Positions 34,540 to 45,830 of a DNA stretch of 64,000 bases are shown here, piece by piece. Within the stretch, counting starts at the first letter, position 1. Each line of letters starts with the position of its first letter. The notes beneath the pieces are model-generated. The model worked only from the letters and a program-made list of their open reading frames with translations, searched no databases and was not told the origin of the DNA. This DNA is from Lepeophtheirus salmonis (taxonomy: Eukaryota > Arthropoda > Copepoda > Siphonostomatoida > Caligidae): positions 17,050,001 through 17,114,000 of the forward strand of contig NC_052140.2 of NCBI RefSeq assembly GCF_016086655.4, written 5' to 3'. A program made the position numbers and the translations under genes.

Positions 34540-36950
34540 GGGGGGGCCCTCCTCGCCACCATCGTCTAAAGCTTTGCCACTATATTGGAAACTATCTTAA
34601 CAGCTATGTTTTAACTGTTTGGCAAAAACTTTATTGTTGTTCATGCTACGTTGGTGCTTTCCAAATTACTTCTGGAGAATACCCTCTGCAAGACTCCTTA
34701 CTGCTTTCACTCTGCTTTTACACTCCATGGAGTCGTTTTCCCATGTCTGCGTCTCGTTTCAGTGACTACAGAAGCTCTACTCATAGTGAAATACTCTCGG
34801 CGTGAAGTTCCAGATACTATTCTGTACTTTGTATACCTTTTATATTTTTTAATACATTGCAGCCCTCATAAAAATGTAGAGTTCCTTCGGACTTGGAGCT
34901 TGCAAGAGCAGTCTTCTTTTATTGAGCGATTTGGAACACTCATAACGACGTTCATTTGTTTAGGTCTTCTGGTTAGGCTGAAAAAGAGAGGAAGAGAATG
35001 TTTTAGCATCACTATTGGATGGTTAGTAGTTTCATTAGAGTTTAAAACATCATTTATATTATTAAGGACCATATTCCTTCTGTTTTCTCTAGATAAGTGT
35101 ATTTTTACCTCCGTATTTCTTTGAAGTGGTCCTTTTACTCCCATTATTCTTCCAATACATGTTCTTGATCTCCGTTTCTGGTACCAGACTTTTTCATGGC
35201 GTTTCATTAGTTTCACAAACGAAGTTTCCCCTACAGGCTACATACAAATACTTTTTCTTGGAAAAATTGACCTGAAATTACCTCTTATACCAGGATAACA
35301 AAAGAAGTTTCCAATGAAGCATTACATCAATCATACTCAAACCACCTCTTTATTTCTCAATTTGTATTCTCCTCTGTCCTATGTATTTTGGTATGTTTAC
35401 ATAATCAATGCCCATCTTATTCTATTTCTTGGCATCATTTTCGTTATATGGTAGACATCTTATAATATGGTTCATGCATGAAAATATTGTTGCATTCCCA
35501 TATTTGATTCTGGCAATTTTTTCATGCTTATTTTTTTCTAATTGATAAAATCTGTAACTTATATTTCATTGTCTACTTTTTTAGAATTTTTTCAGTGTCA
35601 TTTTCCATAGTAATGCTATTTCCTAGTATTTTGTCTTCTTTTACCGTACGGACACCTCCAATAGTTTATCTGGCGCTTCCATGTTCGTCATGACTTGAGT
35701 CTTTTGGCCTTGATTTTCAAGCCCGATCTTTCTTCAAAAGACTTAAAGACTTTGCTGAAGTATCTCCAGTCGGAATCAATTGACTGTTCACTGTTCGAAA
35801 TAGTCACATCATCTGAAAATAATAGATTTGTACCCTTTTTTCCTCCTACTATGGGTCCGACTAGCAGTTTATCTATCATCTTTTATAAGGAGGCTGATCA
35901 CTATGGAGAAGAAAAATGTACAGATAGGATCTATTGGGTGTATGTGTCTATTACATATATTACTGGTTCATCATCAATATCAATTACTCATTTCACTCGT
36001 GGCAGAATATTCCTGATTGTATTTCTAAATACAGGAGGAATGCCCCAAAAATTGAATTCGCTCCACAATGCAATATGCTAGAAGAAATTGAATGGTTTTT
36101 GGAAATCCAATAAAGCTATGGTCACTTTCCAGACGCAATTGTTTCCCATATTGCTGCTTTGAGGGACATAACGACATCATCCGTTCTCCTGCCTGGTCTG
36201 AATCTAAATTTTGTTAAAGGAATAATTTTATCTAAGACTGTCCTCAATCGTTCTGTTAGGACCTTATAGTATATTCTTTAGTCTACTTATATGATTGTTT
36301 CGGATCCTAAGTTTTTAATATTATTATTTTTCATCGTAAAAAAATATATATCTTTTGAGCATCTGGTAAGCCTTTTTTGAAGAAGTTGTCGTTGAATAGG
36401 TCGTTCATAATTCCTGATAACTATGGCAGAGCTTGTTAAAAATATCTATTACCCCTGACAATCCAGGAACTTTTTCTTTCTTGGGAGTCTAACGTACTCC
36501 CATACTTCTTCCGTTGTGAATAATTTTGTAAGCGTTTTTCTATTTTTTAGTTCATTATGTTTTTTTTCAACTTTCTGATGAAAAACCGATGCATCGAAAT
36601 CTGGAAAATATCCCTGCACGAAATTTTTTTTTTTTTTGGCACAATTCCTCGTTTCCATCCAACTGTAATGATTTTATTTTCGTTGTTCCTCTTTTTTCTT
36701 TCAGGCATGTATGTAAGTTACAATTGATTGAATTTATATCACGTAAATGACATCGTGTCCTTAGTTGAACTCCCTGTATTTTAATATCCATCGATTCTTC
36801 CAACTCCTGATTTCCCGCGGTGTCTTCCTTCACAGCTATACATAGTTTCTTCCTAATTTTCTTCTCCTTTTGCCTTCTGTTATCTACCTCACGTCTTCCA
36901 TCTACAAATAGTATACTCATGGTCCTGTGATAAAACATATGCATTGCCTC
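34540..36950 (-). mobile_element. LINE (non-LTR retrotransposon), decayed, minus orientation
   Basis: About 2.4 kb of the minus strand carries reverse transcriptase motifs in the correct order (36.5 kb to 35.7 kb) and post-RT sequence down to about 34.6 kb. Endonuclease and the 5' end are not identified. They may lie in 36560-36944, where a 125-codon lysine-rich frame exists, or be truncated as usual for LINEs. The 3' end is near an unusual GC tract (CCC, ten G, CCC at 34534-34549). I saw no poly-A tail or target duplication. The RT block resembles L1/Tx1- or CR1-type enzymes, but I cannot fix the clade. Confidence 0.8.
35300..36660 (-). pseudogene. LINE reverse transcriptase
   Basis: It would copy element RNA into DNA at a nicked chromosomal target. 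From right to left on the minus strand: TTEEVWEYVRLPRKKK (linker, 36520-36470); YYKVLTERLRTVLDKIIPLT then KFRFRPGRRTDDVVMSLKAA (about 36270-36155), the 'K..E..L...L...I...Q.GF..GR.T.D' RT motif; a decayed LDFQKAFNS strand (about 36115), written here with stops; NLLFSDDVTISNSEQ (35825-35781), the F/Y-x-DD catalytic box as FSDD; SGLKIKAKR, the GL..N..K motif. Further left, YIGQRRIQIEK, stop, RGGLSMIDV (about 35390-35310) matches the GGLG.PD motif of the post-RT region. Several stops and frame changes. The catalytic DD pair is intact. Confidence 0.85.
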
Positions 36951-37179
36951 TATTACTTGATAAACGCCATTTATATCCCTTAATGTATATTATTCTTGAG
37001 TATTAGGTGGATTTTGTACGTTGTCCAATAATGCCATATTTTCATTTTACATCAATTTGATCCATTGAAAATACATTAACTTATAACATATAATAGATAG
37101 TTATTTTAATCAATTATTACACTTAAATATATGTGTTGATTTCATTATCTAAAAAAAAAAAATTAGGTCTTGTACATCC

Positions 37180-37440
37180 CGCCCGCTCAAACACACATTT
37201 ATTATTGTTATATAAGCCATAAAACATAATAGTGATCTTGAAATTTTTTAATCGAAGAGGGTCTCTTTCAGCCTGTATGACCTTTTTGATAAATCCCTTC
37301 TTTCTCTTCAACGTTTCGGACTGTCTTACGACGTATACGGTTGTCCTAGACACACTCAACTGCTTGAAGTGTTCAAATGGAAATTTGTCAATCACGTTCA
37401 ACTGTCATTTTCTCGACTTTAACGTATGCTAGAAAGCTCA
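37180..37440 (-). pseudogene. probable Tc1/mariner N-terminal helix-turn-helix fragment
   Basis: A minus-strand frame from 37401 reads FPFEHFKQLSVSRTTVYVVR and QSETLKRKKGF. 'LSVSRTTVY.V......G....' is the recognition-helix pattern at the start of Tc1/mariner transposases. The preceding helix is poorly preserved and no catalytic part follows. The fragment may be an isolated 5' piece. Moderate confidence because the motif is short. Confidence 0.45.
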
Positions 37441-37449
37441 GATTTATAC

Positions 37450-38680
37450 TGTTAGGTTAATATTTATTTATGCTTCAATAATTTGAGTTATGAATTAATT
37501 TCAATCATTTAAGCTTAATTAATTATTAAAAGAGTAAGGGTTTATATTTCAATGGACTACCCAGTGTTCGTAACATTTTATCCATGTTGTGTTTTTATTA
37601 TTTAATTTTTTTGTTGCTTTGATTGTGGATAAGTATTGGTTAGGAGATCTAACTGTATTTTTAGTATTGCAATTATTTCAAACATGCAATTTTGTTTTAA
37701 ATCCATGTACACATCTTATTAATAATATATATAAAAACATTTTTAAAAAAAGAAAAAATTGTGAACTTGTTATTTATGTAACAGAAAATAGAAATAAACT
37801 ACTTTCAAATTCCAAAAATTTATTATTTTAACTACAACAATACATTTTCTTCTTGAAGTATCAACAAACATTATTGCATGAATGAGACCTGTTTTACCAT
37901 ATTTAGCAGTATTTTGGTGAATAGACGTTGTGAGAGTAGTTAAAACGTTTTATTCTATTCCGAATATTATTGTAATATATAATTAGTTACAGATTTTCTT
38001 TTAAATCAATGGTGAGTTCATATTTTATTTTGGTTCATTTGAAAAACAACCCCTAAAAACTATTCTACTTATCAGTGAAATGCAACTCAAACATCTAAAG
38101 TTTTGGATTTAAAAACTGCTTTAAAAGTTGATATTTGTTGAAACATTCGATTTATAGCTAAAGATGTGACTTTTGAAGATGAAAAAATATAATTTTATCA
38201 TTATAATATTAACAGTTGGGACAAGAGAACACCATTACATACAAAATTTCCATTAAACAAGATCCGGTTCAATCAATTTCAACATTGTCGGGAAGAAAAC
38301 ATCATATGTAAATTAATATTCAACTATTATTTTGTATGTTTACTTTAAGTGCCGTGTTGAGCAACATTTTTGTGAATAAACATAACTTGTGCCTTAAGGT
38401 AAAATAAATGACATATTTTTTTTTGGTTTTTTCACCTATGCTGTATAATCATATAGGATATCTTAATGTCTCAAATTGATTTTCTTATTATCATTATTCA
38501 TGGTTAATGATGCATAAGATATGTCCTGGTGGCATTTTTAAAATATATGAGCACAAAAATGATTGTAGAAATCCTGAAAATTTGATAAAAATTTGAGGGG
38601 GAGAGGAGATGACTGTTATGATGTTTTATTAAATATTCTGTAAGTAGCCGTGAGAGGAAAGAAACAAACACAAATCCCAC
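37450..38680. other. AT-rich stretch, no gene seen
   Basis: No motif or repeat recognised on either strand. Confidence 0.45.
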
Positions 38681-38689
38681 TCCGGATAT

Positions 38690-38950
38690 AGCTGGGACAT
38701 ATAGGCTTGAATTACTCTTATGTTGATCCTAAGTTCTGGTCCGAGTCAAAAAAGACTTTCATTTGTAACTCTCGAGCAAACCCTTATTGTTACTTTTCTT
38801 CCTTCATGAGCACACGTTGTAGTTCCTATTTTATGCTTAAGGTGTTCGATAGAACACCTAAAGAAAATTGATATGAAAAATCTTTTTCAGATCGCCTACT
38901 ATTAAAAGCTGCACCTGCTTTCTAAAACCCTTTTATACACTTCTGTCCAA
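38690..38950. repeat. repeat family C, copy 2
   Basis: Same orientation and block order as 23040-23300 (CTTATGTTGATCC, AACTCTCGAGCAAACCC, CTTCATGAGCACACG, CCTTTTATACACTTCTG). Unclassified. Confidence 0.55.
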
Positions 38951-39079
38951 TTTAATAAAAATGTCAAAATTATAAATACAAGGGAACTTATCTGACTAGA
39001 TCAGTTCTGTTATCAAAATTATATATATTAGCTGATATGCTAAAAAAAGTAAACCTAAAAATTCATGATAAACCAACAA

Positions 39080-40230
39080 TTTAATAAGAATTGAAAAAAT
39101 ATTCATAAGCATCGACTTCCTCATTTTCTTCCACAATGGCGTCAGTATTGTCATCATCATTAGAGTCATTTGGGTCTCACTTTTCTTGTTGTTGATCACC
39201 ATTATCATCCTCTGGTTTTGGGTTGGGATCTTTGACAGCTACTTCTTCTTTTGTCTCCTCTTCTTGCTGGATAATTGGTACATTCCGAGTATCTTGAATA
39301 GGCACTTTTGCAGCAAAGGCAATTCTGAGAGTGAAGTCTGATTATTGTTCTTCAAAGGCCTGTTCATTTACTTGGATGTGCAGAACTTTGTCTGCCTTCG
39401 TCAAGTATGATCTTACTATTTCCACATTACCCTTGATGGAAAGAGAATTGCATTAGTTTACAACTATCCCTGAGAGTATTTCATCGCATATTTTTTTCTG
39501 TCACTCCACAAATGAATCCTGTGTATTTCTTTTCTTTCCAACTTCATACTTTCTTGTTGTTCCCTTAAGGTTAGAAATAGAATGATTTGTTTTGAGATGA
39601 TTTTACGCATATGTTGTTACAAAACCTATTAATTAAGGTGGATTACCATTCGCTTGTCTGGGTAACAACGTCCTACGTAGTTAGGGATTAGGTCCCTACC
39701 TGGAGCTGAGCTACGAAGTGCGTAATCGGTGTCAAGAATTCCAACTTCAGTATGCCACTCAACGAGAGTGAAATTGTTTCCATTTTTTCGTACAACAACA
39801 ATTTTGGTGGCCTCTTCGGCATTATCACAAACATAAACTTTCTCTTTGGCTTTACCTGCATGAACTTTCGTCTTCTTTTTCGCTTCGGAGAAGGATACGT
39901 ATTCTGAGGTCTCTTTTACGGAAGTGTTTCATTGGTATGCCCCTCTCTTCTCCGATTAATAAATGGGGCTCTTTTTTAGGGTTATCTGCAATTGTTTTTT
40001 TCACCTGTGGAATAGGTTTTGTGGTTTTGCTGTCTATTTTTCCCGCTAAAGACAGAGTTTTGCCTTCAAAATTATTTATTGTCCCTGCGGTTATTGTGGC
40101 CTTGTTTGTGGCCCTTGGGATTGGCTCTTACTCTCTTACCCTACTTGTTGTATATGATATTGTCCCATTTAATTTCAATGTCACTAATATCTTTTTTATT
40201 TGAATCTGAGTGACAGTTTGCTATACATTA
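39080..40230 (-). pseudogene. unknown ORF family D, copy 1 (broken)
   Basis: I do not recognise this protein. In minus-strand order: an N-terminal-like part with ATITAGTINNFEGKTLSLAG, KIDSKTTKPIPQVKKTIADN and PKKEPHLLIGEERGIPMK (about 40115-39930); after frame changes KVYVCDNAEEATKIVVVRKN and GNNFTLVEWHTEVGILDTDY then APGRDLIPNYVGRCYPDK (about 39845-39655); after more stops SIKGNVEIVRSYLTKADKVL then HIQVNEQAFEEQ (39450-39360); and a strongly acidic tail, QQEEETKEEVAVKDP through DDNTDAIVEENEEVDAYEY (to about 39090). Sequence variety and GC are clearly above background, so it was once coding. The part from about 40100 to 39640 recurs at 44880-45330. It could be a mobile-element accessory protein or a duplicated host gene. 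Confidence 0.6.
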
Positions 40231-41026
40231 CCCTTACTTGATATAAATTTGATCAATTTTCTTACTATGTGGATATTTTTAGAATATATTTGCCTGAGAT
40301 AGAAACAAATATAAAAAAAACCATTGACACAAAAGCAAATAAATCATTTACAAATATTTATTCTTTGTTATTATCAAAAATTAATGAGTAAATAAGTCAA
40401 TATTGTATATGCATTTATAATAATTATATAATTGAGACAAATATATACTTTAGGTGGTATAATATTTTTTTCTATCAACAAACGAGCTGCAACAAAATAA
40501 TTTACATGAACATTATTTTCTATAAAAATTGAAAACTTTTTATTGAAATATTGAATAAGAAATGTTCTTAAAGGTAAAAAATATTTTTGGGTGAAACCAT
40601 CATTCTACGACATTATAAAACATATATTTCATCAAAAATATTATTTTGTACAGTTATGTTAATTTCTAACAGAAATTCAATTTATCTTCAATAAACAACA
40701 GTTGCAATATTTGAAAAAATGTATTCAAATAAAATTTGAGAAAATATGTAAAATTAGTATAACCTTTAAATATATTCAAACAATAGCATGCATATGTAGG
40801 TATTTTTTTTTTTTAAATTGTTGATGCAAGTTAATTTTAAACTAACTCGGAGTAATTGGGGCATAATCAATAAAAAACTGTCCCCAAATTCCCCTACATA
40901 TTAATAAGTTGATGAAAAAGTATTTTCTTAGGTTACACTTTATTTCAAAGCTTTATTAGAAGTGTTGCAATCATGCCATTAAAGCCAAATATGATTTTTC
41001 TGTTCGATAAGTAAGTGCCAAAGAGA

Positions 41027-41430
41027 ATTCAACTTCATAACGCCCTTCTTGGCTTCATTTTTTTTTTTTTTTTTTTTTTGAATAGAACTGAGGTCCTTTA
41101 TAGTAAATTTTTATATGGTTGTCTTTAATTAATTATTTTTTTATGGAAGACTATGTTTCTATTTGCAAATAAACTTGCATAACCAATTTCACAGGCCTCT
41201 ATTGATGCTAAATTTGTAGCCCTAAGCGTGTTGGCTAAAGAGAGGTACCATAGCTTGATGCCTACGAGGATCCAACTTCATAACGCGTTTCTCGGCTTCA
41301 AAACTTTTGAATAGGACTGAAGTTCTATATGGGAAATTTTTATATCGTTGTCTTTAGTTAATTTTTTATTAATTATTAATATATTGATGTCAAATTTGTA
41401 AGTCCAAGGGTGTTGACCATAGACAGGAAC
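41027..41430. repeat. imperfect tandem duplication, two units
   Basis: Unit 1 (41027-41250) and unit 2 (41263-41430) share, in the same order, TTCAACTTCATAACGC(C/G)(C/T)TT then GGCTTC, then TTTGAATAG(A/G)ACTGA, then AAATTTTTATAT(G/C)GTTGTC then TTTA(A/G)TTAATT, and finally GATG(C/T)(T/C)AAATTTGTA and GTGTTG(G/A)C. Unit 1 holds an extra block of about 60 bases and a long poly-T run (from about 41058). Confidence 0.8.
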
Positions 41431-41625
41431 AGGTAGTAGTCACTTGATAATAGATCTGGAATACAGGGTGGATGCATATGAACTTTTAATTCGAACTTCC
41501 AGAGCTTTTTAGTGCGGCATCAATGATTTTTAAAGTCTGGCATTTTTTCCGTACGATCACCAGTTTCAAACTGTCGAGTTGTTCAAAAAAGAAGGGAAAG
41601 TTGAGCAAAAAAAAATAAACTCCAT

Positions 41626-41880
41626 TCACTGTTGTGCATCACGATCCGCAATATTATTGACCCTGTATACATTACAAGCTTTTTTTGTAGCTTTCGACGT
41701 GTTTTTCCCTTTCAAGTAGTAAAACTGTAATTGATGATGAATTTTTTCCTTTGATACCAGCATAATCGTTGCACAAAAATTCATGACTGAACAGACCAAG
41801 CTCAATACTGTGCAAAAAGAGTTTGTAGTATACATTCACACGTTTACGACATTTGATCTTATGCCCCGATGCGACCAATA
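41626..41880 (-). pseudogene. mariner transposase N-terminal (HTH) fragment
   Basis: Minus frame 41835-41626: FYYLKGKNTSKATKKACNVY and RVNNIADRDAQQ. This fits the first helix-turn-helix of mariner transposases, 'F..L.GK...EA..K.C.VYG.....R.AQRWF.RF', including the conserved VYG-type turn (VYR here). A stop follows where W should be. An overlapping frame continues HVESYKKSL. There is no catalytic core behind it. At 41466-41475 TACAGGGTGG resembles the terminus type of the 19570 element, so a 5' end piece is possible. Confidence 0.65.
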
Positions 41881-42126
41881 ATGAACAAAATATTTAGTTG
41901 AAAAAAAGGAGCTTGAAGTACTAAATGACTTTTCCTCAACCTTATATGGGTACCTATTAATGCTTCTCTAAAATTGTAATTGTAATTATAGGGGAGCAGA
42001 GAAATATCAGGATTCCATTAGTAAATAATAAATAATGTAAAATATTAAAATTTCTTTTTATATTTAAAAAAAAAATATATAAATATATAGTTTTCATTTT
42101 ATTTAATGTTACTTTAATGGTGATAT

Positions 42127-42240
42127 GGAGTTGCACTGATTAATTATACGTGAACACTCTAGTTATTAAAATTACTGGCTTCTCTGAAGTACATAAAAAT
42201 AATATATATATTCTTCTCTAGAAACTATTTTCTACTAGAA
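42127..42240 (+). repeat. repeat family B copy
   Basis: GGAGTTGCACTGATTAATTA and the following spaced blocks (GAAGTACATAAAAATAATAT, TTCTCTAGAAAC) align with 8785-8912. Confidence 0.55.
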
Positions 42241-42789
42241 AATGTATTTCTGAAATATACCTACAAAGAGGGCGACATTTTGAAAATTTTGACTTGGGGT
42301 TCCGATATTTCACTGCCCCTTATATCGAATATACATAATTGAAAATGATGTTATTTAATTGGTGAAACTGTAGGATTTTAAATTAGGTGCAGTTTGCTAT
42401 ATTCGACCCTAAGATGAGAAAATAAGAATGTCATTAGCAAATAATGATTGATTATTCTTTGTCCATATCACAAAATTATATCAGGTTTTGAGTCTAAGAC
42501 AATAAAATATATTGTAAACCAACTCAAAGATGGAAAAGGATATATTAGATGTAAGGGGATGAATATTAAATTAGAGATCTCGCAGAAAGGATGATTTTTA
42601 TTACATAAACGTTGACACGGTGGATGGAGTGAGAAGGGGATTGAGCCTATTTCTACATATGGGTTCTCCAAGAAATATTTCTACCCCTTATCGAATTAAA
42701 TTACCCGAATTATGTGTATGTTTGGAGACAAAACAGTGTCCTATCCTTGACTTACAAGAAAATTGTTTGTCAATTTGAAAAATGATGGG

Positions 42790-42990
42790 CATAAAGGCAT
42801 GACCGCCCTTATTTCCAGATCTACATCCTCTTGATTATTACATATATATATCAGAAAAAAATCGAAGAAAGGTTGAATATTTCTCTTTTCCCAATATTGA
42901 CGTTTTCAAGGCATCTACCGAGCATAATTGGGTGTTGAATTAATTGGAAATATTTTGCAAGCAACGTACGTATGCTTTATTTTTTTATGT
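42790..42990 (+). pseudogene. Tc1/mariner transposase C-terminal fragment
   Basis: In one plus frame the product reads RPYFQIYILLIITYIYQKKI then EERLNISLFPNIDVFKASTE and HNWVLN, stop, LEIFCKQR. This is the segment after the last catalytic residue: '..SPDLNPLDY.IW..IE.K.N...HPN.D.LKASIE.EW..M..E...K.C..F'. The PNIDVFKAS.EHNW part is distinctive. The SPDLNPLDY block is badly decayed (FQIYILLIITYIYQ) and its aspartate is gone. No partner ends were found. Confidence 0.6.
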
Positions 42991-43066
42991 AAGTAGACTC
43001 GTCACGAACTTATATTTACTATTTCAGTTATATAATATGTTAAGTTTGTTTCGGAGAGGTAAGGTG

Positions 43067-43330
43067 GAGCTTATTTTTTAAATAAGAGAAATCTTGAGCT
43101 TTGAGAGTGGTAATTAGACTAAAAATATTGTAAATTTTTTTTTGAACGTTGTTGAAAAATATTTAAAAGTAGCTGAACGGGTCTAAAGTTTTGAAATTTT
43201 ACGATTTTTGTTAAAAAAGATTGTTCTGACCTGAATATCAAAAAAACCCTTTAAATATCTTTCAAAAACGTTCAAAATTTATATAAGATACCTTTAGCCA
43301 AAACGATAAATTTACAGTTTAAAAACAAAA
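43067..43330. repeat. repeat family E, palindromic copy
   Basis: 43067-43250 opens GGTGGAGCTTATTTTTT, runs through AAAAGTAGCTGAACGGGTCT and AAAGTTTTGAAATTTTACGA. It is followed at 43258-43320 by TCAAAAACGTTCAAAATTTA, which is another part of the same repeat in opposite orientation (compare 50741-50800). It is related to the copies at 49135, 50634 and 50990. No coding content. Confidence 0.6.
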
Positions 43331-44779
43331 AAAACTTATTTAATTGCTGAAACAGTAAATATATGTTCCTAGTGAGTGTAATATCATACAAAAATCGAGA
43401 ATCCTAAATGTACGTCATCGTAATAATTGAGCTCACCTAGTATGGTGGAGCTTCCACTTAGATCTAGATAAACGTGTTCTCACCAGAGACTTCAACTTTT
43501 ATTAATTACTCTTCATCAATACATATATGTAGGTATACAGCTTTAAAAAAAAAATCCTGATAATTTGATAAAATATCCTAATCATATTGACCTTTTCAAA
43601 CAAATTGAAAGGGACATGTTTGAATGCATCATCATTATTCAAAATTTTAAAAAAATATTTATTTTTACAAGATGGTCCAGCATTCAAGCAATATTATTTA
43701 AAGCTCTGTAACTCAATTCATCAGCAGGATGTGACTTGCTGTCTCTGCAAAGGAAGTGGAAGACAGTTGGAAAGACAATTTTGAGGATTTTTGTGTCACA
43801 ACCTTTTGATCTCTCTCTTTCGCTGCCATAAATCTCTTGACATGATCGTGTTAGGAATTATTAAAGGAGGTCAAAAATGTAGTTTTTTGGTTCTGAAAAG
43901 ACTCCTTGATGGCAAGAGCCGAGGATACTTATTTATGATATAAGTATGAAAATGTACTCATTCAAAAACGTTATATAATAATAAACAGTTTGTGTCTGTT
44001 CATCGACAACCAATAAATCTAAGAAATGCTGAGGATGAAAATGTAAGGTGAAAATAAAAGGTGTCTATAAGTCATATCTTTTTATTTTAAACATTAAATT
44101 ATAGAAATATTTTCCAGATTTTGAAAGATACCTAATTCAAAAAATATCTTTGTACCCTAATTAAAATAAATAATGTATATGGTACAAAATATGCTGTAAT
44201 TAATTTTAAAACTCTCTGTACAGTCGAATAGCTCCAGATTTTCTTCTCTCGAATATTTTAAAAGTTATACTCAATTATTCATTGGTTTGGCTCTTTCTGA
44301 TTGAGTTTTTGAAAAAATAAATTTAAGTTTTTACTCAAAAGTGTATTCAAATGTTCAATTTATAAAAAAAGTTTTTTTGTTTTCACTATGAAAAATAAGT
44401 TTTGTTTTGTAAAAAAAAAAGAATGTAGTATTTTTTTCCCACAAAATATGTTAAAGTTACATTAACATGAAAAAATAAAGAAAATCTTAATATTTTAAAT
44501 ATATATTTGCTTATTTCATCTCGTCATTACTAGAAAATTATTCGTGGTTTAATCAAATTTTTATGGTTTATTTCAAATATTTTTTTTAAAATTCAAAGTC
44601 TTTAGTTTCAACAACATTTATTTCTTCAAAAAGTTGCAAATATATATATAATAAATAGTGAATTTTATATATAGATTGGTTATTTTAATGGAGATTTATA
44701 TATTTTATAAATGTATATTTTTTTGACTTGAATGTACAAATAATAAAACGTAAAAAAATGTTGACATTTTATTAAAATG

Positions 44780-44870
44780 TTAATGTACTTTACATATAAA
44801 AGTATAGGAAAGGTTTATGCATAAATTATAGTAAACATTGGTAAAACTTGATGGAAGAAAGAAACAATCC
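44780..44870. other. AT-rich boundary region, no gene
   Basis: Nothing recognised upstream of the second copy of ORF family D. Confidence 0.4.
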
Positions 44871-44879
44871 AAGGACATA

Positions 44880-45330
44880 TAGAGGCTAGAAGATGAAATA
44901 CGTACCTTTTTTGGATACCTTGGAACTAAATGAAGTAGTCTTTCATTTTTATAAAAATCCCACGTAATACACAGACAAAACCACATAGAGATAAACCTCA
45001 AAAAGAGCCCTAAGGTATGTAACGGAAGAGGGAGTCTCATACCAAATAAAAAAGACCTCATAATGCGAAGAGAGCTAACCAAAGAACGAAAGGATATGCT
45101 GGTAAAGCCATTGAGAATGTTTATGTATTCCGATTACTGATATTACAAAAACAGGCCACCAAAATTGTCATTTTACAGATGAACGGCAAACATATCACTC
45201 TCCTTGAGTTAAATAGGGTTGTTGAAATTCTTGACACCGATTACGTTCGTCTTATCTCGGCTTTGGTTAAGGACCTAAACCTTACACAAGGAAAAACGTC
45301 GTTACACAGACAAGAGAGCAGTAAAAATCA
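44880..45330 (+). pseudogene. unknown ORF family D, copy 2 (broken)
   Basis: This aligns over about 400 bases with the reverse complement of 40100-39640. Shared blocks: AAAGAGCCC, CATACCAA, AAGACCTCA, GGTAAAGCCA then GTTTATG, GGCCACCAAAATTGT, CACTCTC then TTGAGT, ATTCTTGACACCGATTACG, and ACGTNGTTAC then CAGACAAG. The readable frame from 45179 is MNGKHITLLELNRVVEILDT then DYVRLISALVKDL, against GNNFTLVEWHTEVGILDTDY in copy 1. The two copies point away from each other, 4.7 kb apart. The acidic tail is absent here; instead a transposase fragment (45471-45830) follows. Function unknown. Confidence 0.6.
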
Positions 45331-45470
45331 TCATATAACATACCCCTCTCTTGCCAATCTCATATACAAAACACATTCATTGAGTCTAATTTCATCACAA
45401 TGGAAAAATAAGAGATGCTGGAGATTCAGTTCACAGAGGAGGAACGTTGATATCTGCAATAATGTGTCTA

Positions 45471-45830
45471 ATTGGTAATTTTCAAGGACATATCACCAAC
45501 CAAATATGACCCCCTGGATAACTTTGTTGTTACAGAAGAATTATGCACCCTTCCATTTGTCCAACCGATCTCGTACTGGCTGGAGGAGAACTGCTACGAC
45601 CTCAAGACCAAGGGGCAGTGTCTTCCCAGCAGCCTCTATCTTAAGCAGATGGATCATTTTGTATTGTGGCACATACTTATTGAAGCCCGCACACAACTAA
45701 TACATGTTCGTATGATACCATCGAAGAATACTTCGCATTCATACCTAGGGATCTCGTCATCAAGACCTAATCCAACTTCAGAGGCTGTATCGAGGCTGAA
45801 GGCAGTTATATCGAGTAAACCTGAATGACT
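45471..45830 (+). pseudogene. mariner-like (DD-D) transposase, C-terminal third
   Basis: The plus frame 45472-45828 is open for 118 codons and includes PISYWLEENCYDLKTKGQCL then PSSLYLKQMDHFVLWHILIE and ARTQL. This is a decayed '..WL.ENC.DF..K..WPPSSPDLNPMDYFVW..IEA.T'. The last catalytic aspartate is kept (MDHF). After a one-base shift near 45690, DTIEEYFAFIPRDLVIKT, stop, SNFRGCIEAEGSYIE is the family's C-terminus, ending at about 45822. So the long open frame is partly accidental: its last 30 codons are out of frame with the ancestral protein. The Q-D-S-A-P block upstream is not visible. Confidence 0.75.

Noticed and set aside
34651..35124. 157-codon plus-strand open frame, the longest in the window
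   Set aside because: It is antisense to the LINE post-RT region. The frame is open because of the complementary sequence; it has no domain.
39937..40203. Hydrophobic plus-strand frame that looks like a membrane protein
   Set aside because: Antisense of the lysine/threonine-rich coding-like frame of ORF family D; the reverse of such codons gives leucine/valine-rich sequence.
27152..41450. Motif TGACTACTACCTGT near 27165, 41435 and in repeat A near 6355
   Set aside because: About 14 bases only, without extended similarity among the three places.
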